A stretch of DNA of 64,000 nt, from contig RAPG01000005.1 in the NCBI GenBank assembly GCA_005239165.1, positions 124,001 to 188,000 of the forward strand, given 5' to 3'. The translations under genes and the position numbers were made by a program. The notes beneath the pieces were generated by a model. The model had not been told where the DNA came from, did not search any database, and worked only from the letters and a program-made list of their open reading frames with translations. Origin of the DNA: Allopusillimonas ginsengisoli. Lineage in GTDB: Bacteria > Pseudomonadota > Gammaproteobacteria > Burkholderiales > Burkholderiaceae_B. Positions 51,393-60,858 of this stretch are shown piece by piece (position 1 is the stretch's first letter; every line of letters starts with the position of its first letter).

Positions 51393-53390
51393 TCAGCTTT
51401 GCGTCGCCTGGGGCACGGTCGGGGGATGAATCATGTGCAGATACTGGCGGTGGCGCTCGTACTGATCAAGTATGTCGCCGATTACGTCATCATGACTCCA
51501 GCCCATAATGTCGTAATCTTGCCCGCCTTCGCGCAGATGGACTTCGGCACGGAAGTAGCGACGCTCTTCTTCATTGTCTTCTTTGTCGGGTGTAAGACTG
51601 GGTCGCATCTGCTCCAGCGGATGGACGGCATAAGAAAAGTCCATATATTGGCCGTGATGCTTTACCTCCAGCGTCATTTCTTCATGCTCGCCGGTTTTAC
51701 CGACAACCACTTCGTACCCCTGGCGCTGCAATTCGTTCGCGACGTCCCGCATGGCCGGTTGCACCACATCATTCATGAATCGCAGCACATGCTCACGGCG
51801 CGGCATCACAATCATATTGCGCAGGCGCCGCTGCCAGGGCTGATTGTTGCCCAGGGGCGCGGTGCGGGTAACGGTCTGGTAGCGGATGCGACGTTTGGTG
51901 GCATCGAGTTTCAGTGCCTTGAACAGACCCCACAAAGCCAGAAGCAAAATAATAGAGAAGGGCAGGGCACTTGCAATGGTTGCAGTCTGCAGGGCTTCCA
52001 GGCCATCGGCCAACAACAGGGCGATGGCTACCACTCCCATAAGTGAAGACCAGAATATGCGCTGCCACACGGGCGATTCTTCGGCGCCGCCCGAAGCCAG
52101 CAGGTCGACGACCAGGGCGCCTGAGTCTGCCGATGTGACAAAGAAGACGATGACCATGATGATGGCGATCATCGATGTGATACTGGACAAGGGCAAATGC
52201 TCAAGAAATGCGAACAGAGCCAGTGAGCTGTCCTGGCTGACCGTTTCGGCAAACCCTTTGAGACCATCGACCAGTATGAAGTGAATGGCAGTATCGCCAA
52301 ACACTGTCATCCACAACAACGTAAAGCCTGCGGGTACCAGCAGTACGCCACGCACGAATTCGCGTATCGTGCGCCCGCGAGAAATGCGCGCGATGAACAG
52401 CCCCACGAACGGTGACCATGCAATCCACCAGCCCCAATAAAACAGTGTCCAGCCGCCGATCCAGTCATTGGGTTCGTAGGCATAAAGATTAAAGGTAATG
52501 TTGACCAGGTCAGACAAATAAGAACCGGTGTTCTGCACAAAGGTCTGCAGGAGAAACACGGTGGGACCGAGAACCAACACAAAAATCAGCAACAAGGCGG
52601 CGAGCGCCAGATTGGTCTCGGAGAGTATGCGTATGCCCCGATCGAGCCCGCTGGCGACCGAAATGGTAGCCAGGCTACAAGCGATCACGATGAGAACGAC
52701 TTGAACGGGTACGCTGACGGGAAGGCCGAACAGGTGGTGCAGCCCGCTGTTGATTTGTGCGACGCCCAGGCCCAGTGAGGTGGCAATGCCAAGGACGGTG
52801 CCAATAATGGCAAAGATGTCGACAGCATGTCCGATGGGGCCGTAAATACGATCACCGATCAGGGGATACAGCGCTGATCGCAAGGTAAGGGGCAGCCCGT
52901 GACGGTAACTGAAGAAGGCGAGAATCAGGCCAACAATCGCATAAATTGACCAGGCATGCAGCCCCCAGTGGAAGAATGTAATCTTCATGGCGTTGCGTGC
53001 AGCTTCAAAGTCTCCGCCTACGCCCACCGGCGGGTCGATAAAGTGCATCACGGGTTCGGCCACGCCAAAAAACATCAGGCCTATACCCATACCGGCTGAA
53101 AACAGCATGGCAAACCAGGTAATGTCACGAAAGTCGGGCTGGCTGTGGTCTGGGCCCAGCTTGATGTCTCCGTACCGACTGACCGCCAAAAATATAACGG
53201 CCAGCAAAATAATGGCAACGGTGAGTATGTAAAACCAGCTGGCGTTGCCGAGAATCCATGCCTGGGTATCACTGAACATTACCTGTGCCCGTTTGGGCGC
53301 GATAATGGCAAAGGCTACCAGAGCAAAAATAAAGGCTGATGCTGTCAGGAAGACAGGCGGGTTAATCGTGCTTTTTTTTAAGAATCTCAC
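51393..53390 (-). CDS. betT: BCCT family choline/betaine transporter BetT
   Basis: 665 residues: 12 membrane helices over about 15-500, then a ~150-residue cytoplasmic C-terminal domain, the BetT form. Family marks are GMGIGLMFFGVAEPVMHF near 95, the tryptophan-rich helix FFHWGLHAWSIYAIVGL near 135, and WTLFYWGWWIAWSPFVGLFIARISRGRTIREF (split; about 317-345). It takes up choline or glycine betaine with a proton or sodium gradient; the long C-tail is linked to osmotic control in BetT. It is a single-gene unit; no bet catabolic gene is adjacent. Confidence 0.93.
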   Translation of the reverse strand: MRFLKKSTINPPVFLTASAFIFALVAFAIIAPKRAQVMFSDTQAWILGNASWFYILTVAIILLAVIFLAVSRYGDIKLGPDHSQPDFRDITWFAMLFSAGMGIGLMFFGVAEPVMHFIDPPVGVGGDFEAARNAMKITFFHWGLHAWSIYAIVGLILAFFSYRHGLPLTLRSALYPLIGDRIYGPIGHAVDIFAIIGTVLGIATSLGLGVAQINSGLHHLFGLPVSVPVQVVLIVIACSLATISVASGLDRGIRILSETNLALAALLLIFVLVLGPTVFLLQTFVQNTGSYLSDLVNITFNLYAYEPNDWIGGWTLFYWGWWIAWSPFVGLFIARISRGRTIREFVRGVLLVPAGFTLLWMTVFGDTAIHFILVDGLKGFAETVSQDSSLALFAFLEHLPLSSITSMIAIIMVIVFFVTSADSGALVVDLLASGGAEESPVWQRIFWSSLMGVVAIALLLADGLEALQTATIASALPFSIILLLALWGLFKALKLDATKRRIRYQTVTRTAPLGNNQPWQRRLRNMIVMPRREHVLRFMNDVVQPAMRDVANELQRQGYEVVVGKTGEHEEMTLEVKHHGQYMDFSYAVHPLEQMRPSLTPDKEDNEEERRYFRAEVHLREGGQDYDIMGWSHDDVIGDILDQYERHRQYLHMIHPPTVPQATQS

Positions 53391-53494
53391 GTATTTTCTC
53401 CTGGACGATCAACTGCAAGACAAGGCAAGATAATACAAGACAGATCAAGTCTTCATGACTTCTGCGCTAGTATGCACTCAAGTGCAGCGCACTA

Positions 53495-54283
53495 CTACGA
53501 CTGAACCGAATACTCATAATCAATAATGAGTGGTGCATGGTCGCTGAAACGTTGTTCTTTATAAACGGATGCGGTTTTGGCTTTTGCGGCGATGTCTTTG
53601 CTGGCAACCTGGTAATCAATGCGCCACCCAACGTTGTTCGCCCAGGCCTGGCCGCGATTGCTCCACCAGGTATAGGCTTCGCCAGTCGCGTCAGGGTACA
53701 GGCTGCGATATACGTCGACCCAGCCAATCTCATCAAAAATACGCGTCATCCATGCCCGCTCTTCGGGCAGGAAGCCACTGTTCTTCTTGTTACCCTTCCA
53801 GTTTTTCAAGTCTATTTCCTGATGCGCGATATTCCAGTCGCCACAAATGACGACATCACGCCCACACGCAATCAGTGTGCTCAGATGGTCAAAGAAATGG
53901 TCAAGAAACACATACTTGACGTCCTGGCGGTGGTCGCCACTGGAGCCAGAAGGCAGGTAGAGCGAAATAATCGACAATTTTTCATAGACCAGTTCAAGAT
54001 AGCGACCCTCACTGTCGATCTCGGGCACACCTAGTCCTTCAATGACCTGGAGTGGCTCGCTGCGCGCATAAATGCCGACACCGCTATAGCCCTTTTTTTC
54101 GGCGTAATGAAAGTAACCGAAATAGCCGGGCGGCGTAAGCATCGCCTCAGTCATGTTGTCGGCTTGCGCCTTAAGTTCTTGCATGCAGACAAACTCGGCA
54201 TTTTGCGCAGGGAGCCAGTCGAGAAACCCCTTTCTGACTGCAGAGCGGATGCCATTGAGGTTAACGGAGATTATGCGTGTCAT
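53495..54283 (-). CDS. xth: Exodeoxyribonuclease III
   Basis: 262 residues. The endonuclease/exonuclease/phosphatase fold is complete: ISVNLNGIRSAVRKGF, the metal Glu in FVCMQELKAQ, YSGVGIYAR, the catalytic GDWNIAHQEIDL, and the terminal SDHAPLIIDY with the Asp-His pair. It acts on abasic sites and 3' ends in base-excision repair. It is 21 bases downstream of the dioxygenase gene on the same strand. Confidence 0.93.
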   Translation of the reverse strand: MTRIISVNLNGIRSAVRKGFLDWLPAQNAEFVCMQELKAQADNMTEAMLTPPGYFGYFHYAEKKGYSGVGIYARSEPLQVIEGLGVPEIDSEGRYLELVYEKLSIISLYLPSGSSGDHRQDVKYVFLDHFFDHLSTLIACGRDVVICGDWNIAHQEIDLKNWKGNKKNSGFLPEERAWMTRIFDEIGWVDVYRSLYPDATGEAYTWWSNRGQAWANNVGWRIDYQVASKDIAAKAKTASVYKEQRFSDHAPLIIDYEYSVQS

Positions 54284-54303
54284 GGTGTCAGTCTTGGAAA
54301 TGG

Positions 54304-55116
54304 TTAGTCGTGGCTGGCTGCACCGAACCGGAAGCTGGAAACGGTAATGCCGGCAAATGCGGTTTTCTCATGATAAATACAGGTGGCGGGCTCGTCGCCG
54401 GCGGCACCAGCGGCGACCATTAGCGGTATCAAGTGGTCTTCTTGCGGATGGGCTTGCCGCGCACATGGTGCGGTTTGCCAATGGATAAGTGCCCTGTCGC
54501 GCTCCTGAGGCGGCAAGTCGAGCATGACGTGCTGCAGCCATGTGTCGAATTGTGCTGACGCCTCTGATCCGCCTCCGTAAATTTCGCGAAGATTGTGGTA
54601 GCTTAGCCCGCTGCCGACGATTAATACGCCTTCTTCGCGCAGTGGCGCCAGCGCCTGGCCCAGACGAAGATGCAGGTCTGGCTCGTAGCCTGCATTAATG
54701 GATAACTGGCTAATAGGGACGTCGGCGTCAGGGTACATGATGCTTGCCGGCACAAACGCGCCATGATCAAAGCCTCGTGTTTCATCGGCCTCATGACGCA
54801 GGCCGGCGTCGCTGAGCAACTGGCTGACGCGCTGCGCGAGCCAGGGCGCGCCGGGGGCGGGGTAGCTGACTTTGTAGGTTTGTTCAGGGAAGCCGTGGTA
54901 GTCATACAGCATGGGGGGCTGGGCACAGGTCATTACCTTGAACCCGTTGCGGCTGACCCAGTGTGCCGAGACCATCAGTATGGCCTTGGGTCTGGCGTCC
55001 AGCTGTCGGGAAATATCAGCCAGCGACTGAGCCAGCAGCGCGTTAGCTGACTGCATCTCGGGCATATAAGGCCAGGGGCCACCGCCGTGAGAGATAAAAT
55101 ATGTGGGAAGCGTCAT
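54304..55116 (-). CDS. DODA-type extradiol ring-cleavage dioxygenase (YgiD-like)
   Basis: 270 residues from the ATG at 55116; a start at 55134 would lie on the terminator T-tract. Metal-binding histidines are seen in YFISHGGGPWPY and MVSAHWVS, with RGFDHGAFVPASIMYPDADVPI and VLIVGSGLSYHNLR following, as in 4,5-DOPA dioxygenase. It should open catechol rings by extradiol cleavage; the natural substrate is unknown. It lies upstream of exonuclease III on the same strand. Confidence 0.9.
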   Translation of the reverse strand: MTLPTYFISHGGGPWPYMPEMQSANALLAQSLADISRQLDARPKAILMVSAHWVSRNGFKVMTCAQPPMLYDYHGFPEQTYKVSYPAPGAPWLAQRVSQLLSDAGLRHEADETRGFDHGAFVPASIMYPDADVPISQLSINAGYEPDLHLRLGQALAPLREEGVLIVGSGLSYHNLREIYGGGSEASAQFDTWLQHVMLDLPPQERDRALIHWQTAPCARQAHPQEDHLIPLMVAAGAAGDEPATCIYHEKTAFAGITVSSFRFGAASHD

Positions 55117-55134
55117 GGTTTGATTGAAACACAA

Positions 55135-55156
55135 ATGCCCGGCCTGGGCCGGGCAT
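55135..55156 (-). terminator. Rho-independent terminator after the DoxX gene
   Basis: ATGCCCGGCC-TG-GGCCGGGCAT is a perfect 10-base stem (4-base effective loop). On the minus strand it is followed by TTTGTGTTTC, a T-rich tail. It lies 26 bases after the DoxX stop and just before the dioxygenase gene, so the two are separate units. Confidence 0.65.
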
Positions 55157-55181
55157 AATAGGTGTGTGGCGGCAAGCCGAA

Positions 55182-55589
55182 CTAGGATTTATGGCGCAAG
55201 GCGTCTATGCTCCATGGCCCTGGGCCTGCCACGCAAATATAAAGAAAGACAAAGCAAAACAGCACTGCCGCATCGCCGCCATTAAGTACGGGTAGCAGCA
55301 ACGCACCTTTGCTTGCGACGTGCCCGATAAAATACGCGGCAGCGGTAAAGCCTGAGGCAATAAAAGCTGCAGGCCGCGTGAACAGCCCGATAACAAGCAG
55401 TGTGCCGAAAACCAGCTCTATGATGGCGGCAGCCCCGCCCAGCGAAGCCAGCTGCAGGCTTGCAGACATGCCAATGTCGGGCAAGCCAAACAGCTTGCCG
55501 GTGCCATGGAGCAGCAGCAGATAGCCGCTGACGATGCGCAATATACTGAGTACGCGCGGGGCGCAGGTGGCGCAAGCGGTAGATGTCAT
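55182..55589 (-). CDS. DoxX family membrane protein
   Basis: 135 residues from the ATG at 55589, which has AGGAGAT upstream; the longer frame has no ribosome site. Four membrane helices with RIVSGYLLLLHGTGKLFG, GGAAAIIELVFGTLLVIGLFTRPAAFIASG and HVASKGALLLPVLNGGDAAVLFCF, all standard DoxX features. Members are linked to quinone-coupled redox reactions and oxidative-stress defence; the role here is unknown. Confidence 0.9.
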   Translation of the reverse strand: MTSTACATCAPRVLSILRIVSGYLLLLHGTGKLFGLPDIGMSASLQLASLGGAAAIIELVFGTLLVIGLFTRPAAFIASGFTAAAYFIGHVASKGALLLPVLNGGDAAVLFCFVFLYICVAGPGPWSIDALRHKS

Positions 55590-55827
55590 GTGATCTCCTG
55601 AAAAATGCGGTCTGACATGGCGAAACGTTTTATAAGACCAGGCAGAGTGCTGCTCTGGTGCAACGCAGAAAGCCGGGAAAAGCACCCAACCCTTGACCCG
55701 ACTTCATGCCCACAATAGTGTAAATGACGCGGCGCAAAAAATATATCTGTGATGGCGGCGTGCCGACAGCTTTATGGGCCAGTCGCGTATGGACGATAAT
55801 AGCGTTTTACTTTTAACTCTCTAAATC

Positions 55828-56532
55828 ATGAGCGACTCACACAATCGCGCGGATTTCGTCCGTTTTTCTCTGGAGCAGGGCGTACTTCGCTTTGGAAGCT
55901 TCAAGGTAAAGTCCGGTCGCATCAGCCCCTATTTTTTCAATGCAGGCTTGTTCAATACAGGTCGTACGGTTGGACGCCTGGCTCAGTTTTATGCGCAGGC
56001 GCTGGTTGATTCCGGGCTTGAGTTTGACATGCTGTTCGGGCCAGCCTACAAGGGTATACCGCTGTCCACGGCGACGGCGGTGGCGCTTGCCGGGCACCCC
56101 GGGCTGCACGGCCGCGACGTACCGTTTGCTTTCAACCGCAAAGAGGCAAAAGATCATGGCGAGGGTGGGACGCTGGTGGGTGCGCCGTTGCAGGGCAGAG
56201 TGGTTATCATTGATGACGTCATTACTGCAGGCACGTCGGTGCGCGAGTCGGTAGAGATCATACGTCAGGCCGGTGCTGAGCCTGCGGCCGTTCTGATTGC
56301 GCTTGACCGTATGGAAAGGGCGGGTGCAGACGATGCGCTGTCGTCGCACTCGGCCGTGCAAGAAGTAGCCAGCCGCTACGGCATGCCGGTAATCAGTATT
56401 GCTTCGCTGGACGACATCATGGGCTTGCTGCGCAATGATGCAGACTTGGCCGGGCATCGTGATGCCGTGACAGCCTATCGGGCCAGATATGGCGTTTTCC
56501 ACCCATCAAGCCCATCCGGCACAGAATGTTAG
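55828..56532 (+). CDS. pyrE: Orotate phosphoribosyltransferase PyrE
   Basis: 234 residues. [23 protein letters not shown] opening ([14 protein letters not shown]), the flexible-loop [13 protein letters not shown] with catalytic Lys/His, and the PRPP-binding [17 protein letters not shown]. It makes orotidine 5'-phosphate in pyrimidine synthesis. It is followed by two small genes on the same strand at about 40-base spacing. Confidence 0.96.
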   Translation: MSDSHNRADFVRFSLEQGVLRFGSFKVKSGRISPYFFNAGLFNTGRTVGRLAQFYAQALVDSGLEFDMLFGPAYKGIPLSTATAVALAGHPGLHGRDVPFAFNRKEAKDHGEGGTLVGAPLQGRVVIIDDVITAGTSVRESVEIIRQAGAEPAAVLIALDRMERAGADDALSSHSAVQEVASRYGMPVISIASLDDIMGLLRNDADLAGHRDAVTAYRARYGVFHPSSPSGTEC

Positions 56533-56574
56533 ACTGAATTTCCAGTACACACACCGGCGTAATGAGGCTCTTGC

Positions 56575-56904
56575 ATGGCAGTTTTTCTTCCCGCATTAAA
56601 AATAGCGCTTCCGTACATAACCCAGGCCGTCGCCGCAGCCATTCCGGCATTTACATCCAGACCGGCAAATGGCAAGCTTGATGAAATAGTGCCCCAGCAA
56701 ATAGCAGAGCTTCAAACGGCAGTTACCCAAAATGCCGAAACCGTACAAGGCCTTGCCATTCAAATGAAGGAGATCATCGAAGACGCGGATGCCGGAATGG
56801 CCGCGATGCAGCAGCAAATTACGATCTTGAGACGCCTGGTCATGCTGTCTTCAGCGGCGGCCGCGGCGGGTATTATCATGGCGATTTGGCTGCTGGCACA
56901 GTAA
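56575..56904 (+). CDS. Small protein with two hydrophobic ends and a coiled-coil centre
   Basis: 109 residues. A mildly hydrophobic N-terminus (about 4-26, ALKIALPYITQAVAAAIPAF), a central helix with heptad character (QIAELQTAVTQNAETVQGL, IQMKEIIEDADAGMAAMQQQI), and a clear C-terminal membrane helix at 88-108. I do not recognise the family. It lies between pyrE and a GNAT-like gene with short gaps, and may be co-transcribed. Confidence 0.65.
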   Translation: MAVFLPALKIALPYITQAVAAAIPAFTSRPANGKLDEIVPQQIAELQTAVTQNAETVQGLAIQMKEIIEDADAGMAAMQQQITILRRLVMLSSAAAAAGIIMAIWLLAQ

Positions 56905-56947
56905 ACTGACCCCAAGACGATTAAGCGACTATAAGGTTATACGCACC

Positions 56948-57352
56948 ATGACTGACAAATTCGAAGCTGAAATCTTAAACGCCATAAAGCCGTTGTTGGT
57001 CCCCTATCTTGAACAGTCGGCCAGCCATCAGTTCAATGTGCAGCCAGGCTTGATCGAAGTTACCTGCCAGCAAGATGGCGGCGATCCCGGCAGCACCACC
57101 ATCCTGCAAATTGAAGTCGACCACGAATCCAGGCAGTTGCAGATAACTTCTCTCAGCACACCTGGCATTATGAAAGGCCTGGGTCTGGGAAAGCGATTAA
57201 TCAAAGAAATATATATAAGCGCTAAAGTGCACGGCTATGAGGTTTTCGTAACCAACATGACGCCGGGCTTTTATGAGCGACTGACGCGGCGCGGCGCGCG
57301 TTCTTGTAACGAGGAAATGGTACAGATCAACGACGCGACTGTGCTTGCCTGA
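56948..57352 (+). CDS. GNAT-like small protein of unknown function
   Basis: 134 residues. The segment LSTPGIMKGLGLGKRLIKEIYISAKVHGYEVFVTNMTPGFYERLTRRGAR (split here in mind; residues about 72-121) resembles the acetyl-CoA loop (GLGKRL) and the following strand-helix of GNAT acetyltransferases, with the final FYERLTRRGA like the usual 'FYexxGF'. The first half is unlike typical GNAT proteins. It is in the same direction as the preceding small membrane protein. Confidence 0.6.
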   Translation: MTDKFEAEILNAIKPLLVPYLEQSASHQFNVQPGLIEVTCQQDGGDPGSTTILQIEVDHESRQLQITSLSTPGIMKGLGLGKRLIKEIYISAKVHGYEVFVTNMTPGFYERLTRRGARSCNEEMVQINDATVLA

Positions 57353-57534
57353 TAGGGCCAGATAGCTGCAGCGGGTCTTCTGGCTTGTCGCTGCATTCAC
57401 CTTGGCCTTGCGCGTGGTGCGCTCCATAAAAAACCCAGCGTGTACCGATGCTGCCCAACAGGCAGCACGTGGTGCACTCTGCTACTTTGCTGTGTTCACA
57501 TTGCCCGGCATTTGTCCTGCCGGTGCCCGGTACG

Positions 57535-58257
57535 ATGATCGAATCTTTAAGACTAAATAAATATCTGGCGGACCGTTATTCCTGTTCGCGCCGCCAGGCT
57601 GAAAACTTTATCGAGGGCGGCTTTGTTCGTGTCGATGGACGGGTGATCGAAGAGCCAGGATTTCGGGTTGGCCCTCAGCAAAAGGTTGAGCTGGCCGAAA
57701 ATGCGCACGCCGAAGATCATCAGCCCGCCACCATTTTGCTAAACAAGCCCGCCGGATACGGTCTTGACAGTACAAGTCCGTCACATGACCTGATTGTTGC
57801 GGCGAATCACGCCGCTGACGATGCTTCGGAGCGGCCGTTTCTGAAAAGAGACCTCAAGGAACTAACACTTTCTATGCCGCTGGATCGTCAGGCCAGCGGG
57901 CTGGTTGTTTTTACACAAAACCCCGTCATTGCGCGCAAGCTGCTTAAAGACGCGGCGAAGATTGAGCATGAATACATAGCAGAAGTCGAAGGCGAACTAT
58001 CGCCCGGCGGCCTGGCGCGGCTAAACCACGGTTTGCTGTGGCAGGGTTCTCCGTTGCCTCCAGCTAAAGTCAGCTGGCAAAATGAAACGCGTCTGCGTTT
58101 TGCGCTGAAGAACCCAACCGTCGACCTCATAGCCGATATGTGCCGACAGGTCGGTCTGACGCTAACCGGCATCAGGCGCATTCGAATCGGGCGTGTTCCC
58201 ATGTCCCGACTGGCCTCCGGCCAGTGGCGCTATCTGTCGGATGGCGAACGTTTTTAA
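57535..58257 (+). CDS. RsuA/RluF-type pseudouridine synthase
   Basis: 240 residues from the ATG at 57535; an upstream ATG at 57448 adds an unlike Cys-rich stretch. The S4 RNA-binding domain LRLNKYLADRYSCSRRQAENFIEGGFVRVDG (split; residues 5-36) is followed by ILLNKPAGYG, the catalytic MPLDRQASGLVVFTQ with Asp, and IEHEYIAEVEGELS. The ending LTLTGIRRIRIGRVPMSRLASGQWRYL is typical. It modifies a uridine in ribosomal RNA; the exact site cannot be read. The catalytic motif departs from the more common GRLDxxTSGLLL. Confidence 0.88.
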   Translation: MIESLRLNKYLADRYSCSRRQAENFIEGGFVRVDGRVIEEPGFRVGPQQKVELAENAHAEDHQPATILLNKPAGYGLDSTSPSHDLIVAANHAADDASERPFLKRDLKELTLSMPLDRQASGLVVFTQNPVIARKLLKDAAKIEHEYIAEVEGELSPGGLARLNHGLLWQGSPLPPAKVSWQNETRLRFALKNPTVDLIADMCRQVGLTLTGIRRIRIGRVPMSRLASGQWRYLSDGERF

Positions 58258-58291
58258 TCTGGCTTCTGGGCTATGCGAATGCGGCGAGGTA

Positions 58292-58324
58292 ACCCAGCCC
58301 GTCGTTATCGGCGACGGGCTGGGT
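58292..58324. terminator. Long perfect hairpin between convergent genes
   Basis: ACCCAGCCCGTCG pairs with CGACGGGCTGGGT, 13 perfect base pairs around TTATCGG. It sits 34 bases after the pseudouridine synthase stop and 11 bases before the end of the convergent lipoprotein gene. There is no T-run on either side, so it is a terminator-like element serving both transcripts at best. Confidence 0.55.
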
Positions 58325-58335
58325 GCGATGTAGTG

Positions 58336-60372
58336 CTATTTATACGCTTCTACCACCGGGGCGTAGGTGCGTGTAGAGTCCAATTTGTCGATGGTCAGGA
58401 TGCCATAGACGCCCTTGGCTTCATCTATGTAGAAATTGAAATCGTCTTTTACCGTCTGGATCTGTTTCACCACTGCACCATGGTGATACATTCCAAACGC
58501 TCCTTCTGTATCTGTATCGTTGGGCGTTTGTTTCCAGACCTTGTCATCAAACTGAAAGTGCATCGCCCCGAGTAGTTGCTCGGGGTTGGCTTTTTGGTAT
58601 GCAAGCACTCCTTGTAACTGGTCCCGCACAAAGTTTGGCGTGTAGCCACTTTGCGCTCGGCTTAGGCCGATCTCTGTAAACAGAATGGGAACGCCAAATT
58701 GCTTGTAAGTTAGCTGAACCCAGCCTTGGCCCGTGCTTTCGGCATTGTTGAAGAGATAGTCTTTGCTGTTATAGGTATTAGGGCACAGCATAAGCCGATC
58801 TTTATACTGCGCGGTTCGTGAGTCGGTCAGCAACTGGTTAAACTGCTTCCAGCCAGGCATGTTTTGCCCGCCCGGTCCAAATGGGGCGCCGCGCGGTACA
58901 AAAGTTACCGGAACACCTACCGGAATATTTTTGCTGAACCCTTGTTTGTCGGCTTCCTGAAGAAATCGCGCCACCAGGCCAATGACATTGCCATAGTATG
59001 TCCCGCCGTTTTCCATATCGAGTTCGTTGGATATGATCACACCAGCAATGGCTGGGTGCCAATCGGTCCCGTTCTTGTTGCCGAAGTTGCCAGGTTTAAA
59101 ATAATTAGGAACCTGCTTGTTCCATTCGCTTGCGTTCTGAGTTGGCAGCCAGTTGCTGATGGGTACTACCACTTTGATGTTGAGGCTGTCGGCGTAATCC
59201 AGGAACTGGCTGTGATCATTACGTGGGTCCCAGTCGTAGAGCCGGACAAGATTAATGCCAAGGCTCTTCATTGTTTCAAGATCGTTGCGGCAGCTTGGCT
59301 CGCAGCTTTGCGACAGGTACGACTGGGTTCCCCACAACGATCCTGTTTGTTTGCGGGCGATGTCACTGCCAAAGTAAATGTAGGTGTTGTTAGCCGTGGA
59401 CGGATCGTAGCCCTGCCCAAAGGCCTGGTAACCGGTGCCCTTGCCCGGCACGGGGAAGCGGGAAAACGCCCCAGAATCAATACTGAGTACAGCCTGGTTA
59501 ATTATTTCGAGGGCACCTGATGTCTGGCCTAAGAGCTTGGCGGTATAGCTGACCTGCTTTAGGGCTTCGTCATATGTCGGATCAGTCAGCGTCAGAAAAT
59601 ATAGTTTCATTTTTCCGGTGGCTGTGGTTCCGACCAACGCTGCATTGGGTGGAGAGTCTTTAAATACGTAAGGCCACTGCGGAAAAAAGTTGGACATTGG
59701 TCTGCTGTCCGAATACTGCCCCGGCGCGTTGTCTACCCAGATCATGTCAGGGCCGGCTCCGCTCAACACAACTTTATACTGATCTGACACGGCAGTAGGC
59801 TGCAAAACAGCTTGGCTGGCATATTGAATGTAAGATGACACCGCCTCGTCATCCTCCGCATTGTTAAGGACGTTGAGCGTAACGTTGGTAAAAGCCAGAG
59901 AGTCGGCACCCATATTATCAAGGGTATCGTTCAGAATCTTCGCATCGAACGTTATCGTATTCGATTTTTCATTGTAGGACGGTCTGGTCAAAGATACATA
60001 CAGACCATCGAGATCATCGCTCCCAGCCAGCTGAAATAAAATTGTGGCGTTGGGGTTGACGTCACCGTAGGTACTGCGCCAGAAAGCGGCATTAATGTAG
60101 TCTTTGAGCGGCGTGGCTCCTACGTCTTGGCTGGGGCGGTCGGTGTACCACAAGGCTGTAGGTTCGGGATTCTCCAGCGTAAGTATCCAGGAAGATGTGT
60201 CTCCTGCCTGGGCGGGTGCGATTCTCCCATTTTTTGAGGCGATCACATGAATTCGCGAAGAGTATTGCTTATCGGTGGCAGCGGTGTCACTGCTGTCACT
60301 GGTGCCGCAACTGGTCAGCAGGGTGCATGAAGCCAGCGCAATCATCCAGCTGAAAAGATGTTTGAATGTCAT
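58336..60372 (-). CDS. Lipoprotein with twin repeats and a clan-A glycosidase-like barrel
   Basis: 678 residues. The signal ends TLLTS-Cys22. Two related beta-type units follow at about 56-150 and 195-283: each has a Trp-rich LWYTDRP/MIWVDNAPG segment, an INAAFW/SNFFPQW segment, a Gly/Ala turn, and a closing YVSLTRPSYNE / YFLTLTDPTYDE strand. A barrel starts at about 313: MKSLGINLVRLYDWDP, VVVPISNW, then IISNELDMENG with Glu450 as likely acid/base and VPILFTEIGLS with Glu567 as likely nucleophile, in the GH5/GH17/GH72 arrangement. It is probably a surface beta-glucan or exopolysaccharide enzyme. Family membership is an inference from motifs. Confidence 0.7.
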   Translation of the reverse strand: MTFKHLFSWMIALASCTLLTSCGTSDSSDTAATDKQYSSRIHVIASKNGRIAPAQAGDTSSWILTLENPEPTALWYTDRPSQDVGATPLKDYINAAFWRSTYGDVNPNATILFQLAGSDDLDGLYVSLTRPSYNEKSNTITFDAKILNDTLDNMGADSLAFTNVTLNVLNNAEDDEAVSSYIQYASQAVLQPTAVSDQYKVVLSGAGPDMIWVDNAPGQYSDSRPMSNFFPQWPYVFKDSPPNAALVGTTATGKMKLYFLTLTDPTYDEALKQVSYTAKLLGQTSGALEIINQAVLSIDSGAFSRFPVPGKGTGYQAFGQGYDPSTANNTYIYFGSDIARKQTGSLWGTQSYLSQSCEPSCRNDLETMKSLGINLVRLYDWDPRNDHSQFLDYADSLNIKVVVPISNWLPTQNASEWNKQVPNYFKPGNFGNKNGTDWHPAIAGVIISNELDMENGGTYYGNVIGLVARFLQEADKQGFSKNIPVGVPVTFVPRGAPFGPGGQNMPGWKQFNQLLTDSRTAQYKDRLMLCPNTYNSKDYLFNNAESTGQGWVQLTYKQFGVPILFTEIGLSRAQSGYTPNFVRDQLQGVLAYQKANPEQLLGAMHFQFDDKVWKQTPNDTDTEGAFGMYHHGAVVKQIQTVKDDFNFYIDEAKGVYGILTIDKLDSTRTYAPVVEAYK

Positions 60373-60858
60373 GATGCCACTCCAGATTCGTACTGGTTGC
60401 GTCTTGCTCAGAATGGGGCAATAGGCGGACTGCGATATCGAGCCTGAGCACGTTATGACCGGTTTTAAGTACCTAAAAACGATGCTAAGACACAGGCTTC
60501 GGCTTGTTGAAACCGCCTAAAACCCGGCTTTCTTGGTGCGTCTGTGAGCGATACTGTCAAGCTTGGCTGTGCACTGCGGCAAAACAAACAAATTAGCGAT
60601 AAGCGCTTTGTATGCGGCGGAGTTCATGAATGCTCCTTGCGCTGTTATTAATGCGTCAGTCAGAGGGTCTGCCGTAGCTGGAAGAAACTAATCGTATTTA
60701 AACGGTAACATCTATTACCCGATTTTGTCTAAATATTTCGGGTGTCTGAACGCTATGCTGGCGGCAACGCTGGTGAGATACCTAGCGCTGCTGCCTTTGA
60801 CTACAAGCCAATAATGAAAAAGCGTAACAAGGGTTTTGTTGATGAAGCAGTATTGCGC
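60373..60858. other. Intergenic region between the glycosidase-like gene and gatB, with a possible tiny gene
   Basis: 486 bases. The promoter of the glycosidase-like gene should lie here. A 36-codon minus-strand frame from 60627 to 60517 has AAGGAG at good spacing before its ATG and encodes MNSAAYKALIANLFVLPQC followed by a basic tail ending RRTKKAGF. I know no family for it. The remaining sequence shows no hairpin with a T-run and no other frame with protein-like composition. Confidence 0.35.
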
